Assembly (NCBI GenBank): GCA_013042475.1
Contig: JABDQA010000019.1
Coordinates: forward strand, 1 to 43,738
Source of the DNA: Desulfofustis sp.
GTDB taxonomy: Bacteria > Desulfobacterota > Desulfobulbia > Desulfobulbales > Desulfocapsaceae
Direction: 5' to 3'
DNA: 43,738 bases
The notes under the pieces are model-generated. The model worked only from the letters and a program-made list of their open reading frames with translations. It did not search any database and was not told where the DNA came from. Numbering within the stretch: position 1 is the first letter of the stretch; each line of letters opens with the position of its first letter. The position numbers and the translations under genes were made by a program. This document shows, one piece after another, positions 37,655-43,738 of the stretch.

Positions 37655-38389
37655 TTAGAGGCCTCCATTGACATCGAGTACTGAACCGGTGATATAGGAA
37701 GCTTTTTCAGATGCAAGAAACTGGACTGCTGCAACCACTTCACCAACATCACCGAATCGGCGCATCGGCACCATCTTTTTGTAGGCACTTAGCTGTTCGT
37801 CTGCAAGGTCCTCGAGAAGATCCGTCTTGATGAAACCAGGGGACACACAGTTCACCGTAATCTTCTTACGAGCTACTTCCTTGGCGAGAGTCCTGGTGAA
37901 ACCGATCTGACCAGCCTTCGAGGCAGCGTAATTTGCCTGGCCCTGGATGCCCATATGGGATGAAGGTGAGGTGATGTTGACAATACGACCGAACTTTTGC
38001 TTGAGCATCAGCGGAATCGCATATTTACTCATGTGAAAAGTGCCAGACAGGTTTATGTCGATCACCTGCTGCCATTGCTCGCTGTTCATTAGTGCGACGA
38101 TTGCATCTTTTCTCACTCCGGCATTGTTAACCAGAATGTCAAGGGTGTCGAAACGGGATTCGAGCTGTTCATAGAAGCGCGCAACCTGCTCGTGATCGGC
38201 GACGTCGCAGCGCTCTAGTTGCAGCTGATCTTCTGACCACTTATTTTGAAACCTTTTTGCCTCTTCCTGATTGCTGCCGTAAACACCCACCACCTTACAA
38301 TTTTGCTGTAGAAACGATTCAGCTATTGCTCTGCCGATACCCCTGGTCGCACCGGTAACAACCGCAGTTTTTCCTGTAAATTCTGTCAT
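37655..38389 (-). CDS. FabG-like 3-oxoacyl-ACP reductase (SDR)
   Basis: TGATRGIGRAIAESF, NNAGVRKDAIVALM, NYAASKAGQIGFTRTLAKE. Confidence 0.92.
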   Translation of the reverse strand: MTEFTGKTAVVTGATRGIGRAIAESFLQQNCKVVGVYGSNQEEAKRFQNKWSEDQLQLERCDVADHEQVARFYEQLESRFDTLDILVNNAGVRKDAIVALMNSEQWQQVIDINLSGTFHMSKYAIPLMLKQKFGRIVNITSPSSHMGIQGQANYAASKAGQIGFTRTLAKEVARKKITVNCVSPGFIKTDLLEDLADEQLSAYKKMVPMRRFGDVGEVVAAVQFLASEKASYITGSVLDVNGGL

Positions 38390-38403
38390 GGATACCCGCT
38401 TGA

Positions 38404-39810
38404 TTAAAGGGATCTTAAATAACCGTCGACATCGTTGGCTACTATGACTCCGTAGTTAATGGCGCCGAGCCAGCCGGACATGATAATGCCAACAGAACCG
38501 ACATGAAACAGCCCATTCACTTCTTTGAAGATGGTGCGCGACACGTCAAGACCTTCGAATTTAGTGCCGAAAGAGGTGCCCTTGGTATGCAGGGTATAGC
38601 GACTGAACGTCAATGGTGTTGCGGCCTCCAACCAATCGATCTTGGTCTTCACTGCAGGGAGATAACGTTCGAGGTCGACGATGGTCCTGTCGATCATGTG
38701 CTGTTTGGTTGACCTGTAATCTTGTTCTTCAAGAGCGGCCCAGTCATCGTAATTACTGTTCATGGAGGCGACGATGGTGTAGCGTTCGAGTCCTGGCCTG
38801 GTTTTAGGATAATAGACCGAAAAAGTTTTAGACCTGGTGTTGATGTCTAGCAATTCAGCTGAATCAAATTCAGGCGAAAGAGAAGTGAAAAGCAGATCAC
38901 CAATGTGATCGATATGCTCTCCTTCTTGTATGCCTATGTAGACCTGGCAACTCGAATTGTTGACCCGTATTTTTGAAGCCTTTGCTAAAAACTCCTCAGA
39001 ATATTGGCCGGGATCTGACAATTGAAAAATGGTGTTGGTGATACCGCTGTTGGATACCACAGCCCCAGCTTTCTTGAACGCACCGTTGACTTCGACCCCA
39101 ATTGTTTTTTTGTTCTTGGTAACAATCCTGTCAACCCGAGCCCGAGTGCAGATCGTTACGCCGTTTTTTTCCAGTTCGGCGGCCATCAGTTTGATCAACT
39201 GGTCGGTTCCCCCCTCAAATGTGAAGACACCGCGATTCATGAAATTGGAAAAAACTATTCCATAGGTGATGGCCGGATCATCGAGCGTCGAACCGTTGGC
39301 ATAAGTAATCGGTTCCATGAGCAGGCGGTGGACGTCGGTTCGACCTGGAAAAAACTCCTCGAACAATTCCCTGGTACTCATTGACTGGTCGTCATAGAAG
39401 TTCATTTTATCGATCCGGGAAAAAAACCGCTCTATCTGACCCATGCCGACTTCGAATTTTTCGTTGAGAATCGAGATAAAATCTTCTTTGTCAAAAGTGG
39501 TGCGCAATGAGAATTGAGGATTATCGAAAACGATGTCCCTGAGTTGAACGATGGAGTTCATAATTTCACGGTTCCAATACTTCTTGCAGGTTTTTACCAT
39601 ACCGTATGGAAAACCGTGCAAAGACACATCGAATATATGGGTCTTTCGGGTAAACCAGGTAGCCAATCCGCCGAGTCGGTGGTGATGTTCAAGCAGCAGC
39701 ACCGAATGCCCGCTACGGGCCAGCCTGTTGGCGGTGGTGAGCCCGCCAAGGCCAGATCCGACGACGATGACATCATAGGCGTCTTTGGTCTGTTGCAATG
39801 ATACAGCCAT
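38404..39810 (-). CDS. CrtI/retinol-saturase-like FAD-dependent oxidoreductase (second of pair)
   Basis: YDVIVVGSGLGGLTTANRLARSGHSVLLLEHHHRLGGLATWF. Confidence 0.88.
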   Translation of the reverse strand: MAVSLQQTKDAYDVIVVGSGLGGLTTANRLARSGHSVLLLEHHHRLGGLATWFTRKTHIFDVSLHGFPYGMVKTCKKYWNREIMNSIVQLRDIVFDNPQFSLRTTFDKEDFISILNEKFEVGMGQIERFFSRIDKMNFYDDQSMSTRELFEEFFPGRTDVHRLLMEPITYANGSTLDDPAITYGIVFSNFMNRGVFTFEGGTDQLIKLMAAELEKNGVTICTRARVDRIVTKNKKTIGVEVNGAFKKAGAVVSNSGITNTIFQLSDPGQYSEEFLAKASKIRVNNSSCQVYIGIQEGEHIDHIGDLLFTSLSPEFDSAELLDINTRSKTFSVYYPKTRPGLERYTIVASMNSNYDDWAALEEQDYRSTKQHMIDRTIVDLERYLPAVKTKIDWLEAATPLTFSRYTLHTKGTSFGTKFEGLDVSRTIFKEVNGLFHVGSVGIIMSGWLGAINYGVIVANDVDGYLRSL

Positions 39811-39832
39811 ATTTGTAGACGAAAGGATTGGA

Positions 39833-41218
39833 CTAAAGTTTGGAGAGAATATGCTTGTTGACCATGGAAACCCCGCTCAGCATTGCGCCAACTATGCCAA
39901 GGAATCCCTGATCGGTGCCAGCCAGCACCAGATTTTCATACCCCATGCTGCCGTCACTTACTTTCTTGGGACTTCCATAGATCGCGCCCCCATGCTTGCC
40001 GGTGAAGCGTTCCACGGTGTGCGGAGTAAAACAATCGGAGAAAACGATGTGTTCTGAAAAATCGCCGACAATCGGTTCGACCTCTGTACACGCTTTGTGG
40101 CCGTGTATCTGCTTCATCTCCTCATAGATGGGACCTTCTTTGGAGGCCTTGAGCCACTGCTGATAATTAGCCAGATGGGTGGTCCGCACCTCTATGGAGT
40201 CCCTGCCTGTCTGCAGATTCTGAAAATTGAAGGGTAGGCTGATTACACCGCTTTCATAACAGACAGCAATATCGGGATGTTCGAACCGAAAGTCATTTTC
40301 CTTGCTGTAAAAAATGCAGGTCCGGTCGCCCGGAAGAGTCTGCAACGCCTGTCGGTCAACTTGGAAAATTGATTCGATGAACGAGAGGCGTCGATCTTGC
40401 TGAGTGTCCTTACTGCGACCTAGAAGCAACCGGGTTTCGTCCAGGCCGATGGTGCTGACCAAGTGCTTGCAGAGAATTTTCTCACCATTTTCCAGTGTGA
40501 CACCAATAATTTTCTCACCCTGTGAAATAATGTTTCTTACCCCGGTGCCTAATTTAAGAGTACCACCATACTGGTTGAGCTTGTTAACCAGAAGATCAAG
40601 CAGGTTTTTGATGGTCCCGGCAGGTCTGAACAGCCCTTCCTGGTAAACCGAACGAAACATGATAACGAATTGTTTAAAATCGATGTCGTTTTCCCAGCTC
40701 GATCCGTAATAGAGGACGGGACACAGCAGCATGTTCACGAGCAGCTGGTCATTGAGAAAATCGGCAAGAACAGCACGGGTGGAGCGGTAATCCTGTGCAG
40801 AAAATGGGTCGGCTTCATCTATGTAGCGAACCAAATGCTGGAAATTGTCGGACTCGGAGGAAAAATTGGTGTTGATTTCCTGTTGCAGTTCCTCAAAATC
40901 GTTGGAAAACAGTAGGGATGTTTCGGGAAACCTTATTTCACTGCTGATCTGCTGATGGAAACCGATCTCATCTCGATGGATTTTCAGCTGTCTGAGAAGC
41001 TTGTTGAGGGGGGCGTGCTTGGCCGCTTTATCTGCGTAGTTTGTTATGGCATGCAGGCCGGTTTCAAACAACCGGTTGTTGCGATAGTAATATGAGTTAA
41101 GTCCGCCAACCCTGGAATGCCGTTCGAGAAGCAGTACGTTTTCATTGTATCTGGCTAATCTGATAGCAGCGGCCAGCCCAGACAGACCGCCACCGATTAC
41201 GACAAAACTGGCTTGCAC
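39833..41218 (-). CDS. CrtI/retinol-saturase-like FAD-dependent oxidoreductase (first of pair)
   Basis: FVVIGGGLSGLAAAIRLARYNENVLLLERHSRVGGLNSYYYR. Confidence 0.88.
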   Translation of the reverse strand: MQASFVVIGGGLSGLAAAIRLARYNENVLLLERHSRVGGLNSYYYRNNRLFETGLHAITNYADKAAKHAPLNKLLRQLKIHRDEIGFHQQISSEIRFPETSLLFSNDFEELQQEINTNFSSESDNFQHLVRYIDEADPFSAQDYRSTRAVLADFLNDQLLVNMLLCPVLYYGSSWENDIDFKQFVIMFRSVYQEGLFRPAGTIKNLLDLLVNKLNQYGGTLKLGTGVRNIISQGEKIIGVTLENGEKILCKHLVSTIGLDETRLLLGRSKDTQQDRRLSFIESIFQVDRQALQTLPGDRTCIFYSKENDFRFEHPDIAVCYESGVISLPFNFQNLQTGRDSIEVRTTHLANYQQWLKASKEGPIYEEMKQIHGHKACTEVEPIVGDFSEHIVFSDCFTPHTVERFTGKHGGAIYGSPKKVSDGSMGYENLVLAGTDQGFLGIVGAMLSGVSMVNKHILSKL

Positions 41219-41221
41219 GGA

Positions 41222-41473
41222 TCAGGCTTCTTTCAATAAGGGTTCCAGATAATTTGTACAGCTGGTAAGCGTGGCAAGCTGAGGGTAATCTTCCTCAGGA
41301 ATTTGCAGCTTGTAACGTTTTCTCAATTCCATGACGATGTCCAGGAAGTCCATCGAGTCCAGATCAAGCTGATCGCGCAACGGCTGATCCGGATCGAGGC
41401 TGTCGAAATCTGCTTCGTCGTCAATATCTTCAATGATCTCTAATATAAGATCCTTTATATCGTTACGAGTCAT
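41222..41473 (-). CDS. Acyl carrier protein
   Basis: DQLDLDSMDFLDIVMELRKRY, phosphopantetheine DSMD motif. Confidence 0.93.
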   Translation of the reverse strand: MTRNDIKDLILEIIEDIDDEADFDSLDPDQPLRDQLDLDSMDFLDIVMELRKRYKLQIPEEDYPQLATLTSCTNYLEPLLKEA

Positions 41474-41612
41474 AAAAGTCTCCGAATAACACGGGTACTC
41501 AAGGTTTGTGTTAAAAGTGCGTTATCGCGCGTGCATACGAGTTCTAGCAAATCACGTATTATACCATACCTGATGGATTTATTTAACTGTTTTTTTATTT
41601 CGGTCTGGAGGA

Positions 41613-42854
41613 TCAACCAGGATACTTTTTTACTATGACAGTGGAATTGATACCGACCATGCCGAAAGAGTTGTTTAGAATGGCACTAATATTCTCACGC
41701 TGCACCGGATTATCAAGCACAAGGTTATCGAGTTGACAGGCTGGATCTAGTTCATCGACATTGATGGTGGGGTGGATAAGTCCATCACTGAATGATCCGA
41801 GATTGCCAGCCAGTTCAAGTACGCCGGCTGCACCCATGGCATGGCCGATGATACTCTTGGTGTTGTTAATGTAGGTGTGCGAGGCGGTGCTAAAGAGTGA
41901 TCTTATGGCCTTGCATTCTTCAGTATCACCCTGCTGGGTACCGGTCGCATGGGTGGAGATGATATCTATGTCGTGTGGTTCCAGCCCGGCCCGGTCAAGA
42001 GCGAGTTGCATGCATTGAGCCTGGCGTTCGCCAAATGGCAGCACCAGATCCTTGGCATCGGAATTCATACCGTAACCCACAATTTCACCATAGATATGCG
42101 CATCTCTGGCCATGGCCCTGTCCAGGGCTTCGAGAATATACAGACAACCACCCTCGGATACGACAATACCGTTTCTATTGATATCAAAGGGACGGCAGGC
42201 CTTGGTCGGATCCTCAGCTTCTCCCAAAGCACCCTGCGCCTTGAAGCTCGCAAAAATACCGAAAGATCCAGTAGATTCGGAAATCCCCCCGGCAATGGCC
42301 ATGTCGATTTCTCCGAGGCGCAGCATCTGCACTCCCTGGATAAGGGAGGCATTACCGGCGGCGCAGGCTGCCCCTATGGAGTAGTGAGGTCCGGTTATGC
42401 CGAGACTCATGGTTATTTCACCGGCTGGATTATTGAGTACGGTGCGTGGATTGTGGTGATGAGTCCAGTAGGAGACGTCGTAGTCATATCCTTTTATGTT
42501 GTAAATCTCGTTTTCAGTTTCGACGGTGCCGTGTTCAGTGAGACCTACATATACACCCGTCCTGCTCTTCTGGTAGTAATTCTCCTCGAGGCTGGCATCT
42601 AAAAGGGCCTCATGGGCACAGTAGACGCCGATACACCCGGCTCTGGTGCCTTTTTTGTTTTCTTTCCTTTTCCTGTATTTAGTTTCTTCAAAAGTGCAGA
42701 GACCGGCAGGTGCTGAACCGAAGTAACGTAGCTCGATCCGTTGTATCTCGCTTCGACCCTCCAGGAGTTTTTGCCTGTATTCGGTAAGATTCGAAGCGTT
42801 GGGCGAGACAAGCCCGACACCGGTGATTACGATTCGCTGATTGTCTGGAAGCAT
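41613..42854 (-). CDS. FabF-like beta-ketoacyl-ACP synthase (KS)
   Basis: Active-site blocks GAACAAGNAS (Cys), STHATGTQQGDT (His), NNTKSIIGHAMGAAG (Lys/His). Confidence 0.93.
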   Translation of the reverse strand: MLPDNQRIVITGVGLVSPNASNLTEYRQKLLEGRSEIQRIELRYFGSAPAGLCTFEETKYRKRKENKKGTRAGCIGVYCAHEALLDASLEENYYQKSRTGVYVGLTEHGTVETENEIYNIKGYDYDVSYWTHHHNPRTVLNNPAGEITMSLGITGPHYSIGAACAAGNASLIQGVQMLRLGEIDMAIAGGISESTGSFGIFASFKAQGALGEAEDPTKACRPFDINRNGIVVSEGGCLYILEALDRAMARDAHIYGEIVGYGMNSDAKDLVLPFGERQAQCMQLALDRAGLEPHDIDIISTHATGTQQGDTEECKAIRSLFSTASHTYINNTKSIIGHAMGAAGVLELAGNLGSFSDGLIHPTINVDELDPACQLDNLVLDNPVQRENISAILNNSFGMVGINSTVIVKKYPG

Positions 42855-42924
42855 GGTGACAGAAATTTATAATGAGGGGGGGTGATATATTGACAATTCA
42901 TGGCCGCCCGGAGGCAGCTCAATT

Positions 42925-43029
42925 TTACAAAAAGGACTCTCTTAACACTTTTTTGTCGATTTTGCCCGCACTTGTTTTGGCAATCTGGTCAACATATTAA
43001 ATTTCGAGAAGGAGTGCGAGCTTGCTCAT
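42925..43029 (-). pseudogene. C-terminal remnant of an AMP-binding acyl-CoA/ACP ligase
   Basis: Minus-frame translation MSKLALLLEI*YVDQIAKTSAGKIDKKVLRESFL*; the KTSAGKIDKKVLRE motif is the C-terminal catalytic-lysine motif of acyl-CoA synthetases; in-frame TAA. Confidence 0.75.
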
Positions 43030-43201
43030 AATAAATCTCCTGATTTTTTTAAAGACTTGCTGAATCGTGCTCCGATAATTAAAAACACCTCACAATACCA
43101 CAACTCTGAACAATCCCCCATGATAACTGGAACCTGCGGGGAACGAGACTGTGTACGATCCGTGAATTTGTTATTTTAAAAAAGTAGAACAGGTGCATAA
43201 A

Positions 43202-43327
43202 ATGAAAAGTTACAATAAAGAGTTAACCCTTGAGGTGCCCACGAGAAGAGCGTTTATAAATATCACCTCCCAAGTGGAGTCCAGCCTAAGGGAGAGCGTG
43301 GTGCAAGAAGGGTTGGTCCTGGTAGAC
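43202..43327 (+). pseudogene. N-terminal fragment of a YjbQ/UPF0047 protein
   Basis: [41 protein letters not shown] matches the recalled YjbQ N-terminus; family sequence stops abruptly after about 42 aa. Confidence 0.7.
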
Positions 43328-43358
43328 ATAAAGCAAAATCAGTCAATTGACTACGTTC

Positions 43359-43619
43359 CATTCAGAATAGCAACCTACATATCTAGAACCTTTAGGGATT
43401 ACGCCGCGTTGAGTAGCCTTACAGCTCAAGGTATCTCCATCGACTTTTTCAAGGCTGCTCAACGGTCAAAGCAGGGTAAGCCCTGAAATGGCGCTGCGTT
43501 TATCCAAATGCCTTGATCATAGCCCAGAAAGCTGGCTTGCTATGGAGGATATCTTCGATCTCTTGCAAGCAAAACATAAAATCGATCTTTCAACCATTGA
43601 GCTGCTATCCAATCACTAG
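43359..43619 (+). pseudogene. Decayed HigA-like antitoxin (XRE HTH), two in-frame stops
   Basis: Frame: [87 protein letters not shown] at 43368 and TGA at 43410. Confidence 0.85.
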
Positions 43620-43674
43620 ACGCTATTTAATTGTATCTATATTCGAACAGCTACGAGACTAAAAGAAAGTGTTG

Positions 43675-43692
43675 CGTATTGCGCAATGCGCT
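43675..43692. promoter_or_regulatory. Palindromic operator-like site before the higB-like start
   Basis: GCGTATTGCGCAATGCGC: perfect core ATTGCGCAAT within an imperfect 18-bp palindrome, followed by an AT-rich stretch. Confidence 0.6.
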
Positions 43693-43705
43693 ATATAATT
43701 ATTAT

Positions 43706-43738
43706 ATGATAAAATCCTTCAAGCATAAAGGGCTGAGA
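43706..43738 (+). CDS. higB: Start of a HigB/RelE-like toxin (truncated by window end)
   Basis: MIKSFKHKGLR..., typical HigB N-terminus; only 11 codons visible. Confidence 0.65.
   Translation, partial: MIKSFKHKGLR

Noticed and set aside
41949-42602. 217-aa ORF antisense to the KS gene
   Set aside because: Shadow ORF opposite intact KS active-site motifs.
43410-43412. In-frame TGA in the higA-like frame as a fourth Sec codon
   Set aside because: A TAG lies 42 nt upstream in the same frame and no Cys is expected at this position of HigA; simple gene decay explains it.
1-43738. CRISPR arrays, tRNA or rRNA genes, complete IS elements
   Set aside because: No regularly spaced repeats, cloverleaf-like intergenic sequence, rRNA or transposase ORFs were seen by eye; tRNAscan-SE and ISfinder were not run.

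Overview
The window looks like a chromosomal segment from a desulfobulbal-like deltaproteobacterium (Desulfobacterota); lineage is inferred from gene content only. Most of it is core genes: ettA, ppaC, rarA, murJ, an EF-G paralogue, purM, mgtE, pepA, csp, tolQRAB-cpoB and tlyA. Three things stand out. (1) There are three candidate selenoprotein genes within the first 10.1 kb, each split by the ORF track at an in-frame TGA. They are a triple-rhodanese lipoprotein (CGGYT-U), a pentahaem cytochrome (GHAIPDG-U-PTPNR) and a degenerate UshA/metallophosphoesterase-like protein (EPCG-U). In each, translation continues in frame with conserved-looking sequence, and a GGUC-containing hairpin sits about 18-25 nt after the TGA, where bacterial SECIS elements lie. 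(2) There is a translationally coupled oleB-oleC-oleD operon without adjacent oleA. About 7 kb away is a type-II FAS-like cluster (ketosynthase, ACP, two CrtI-like FAD oxidoreductases, FabG, dehydratase) that may make an unusual acyl or polyene product. (3) The right edge is a graveyard of gene remnants: an acyl-CoA ligase C-terminus, a YjbQ N-terminus joined to a nonsense-mutated higA, then a palindromic operator and the start of a higB-like toxin. All calls come from reading the sequence; no search or folding program was run.
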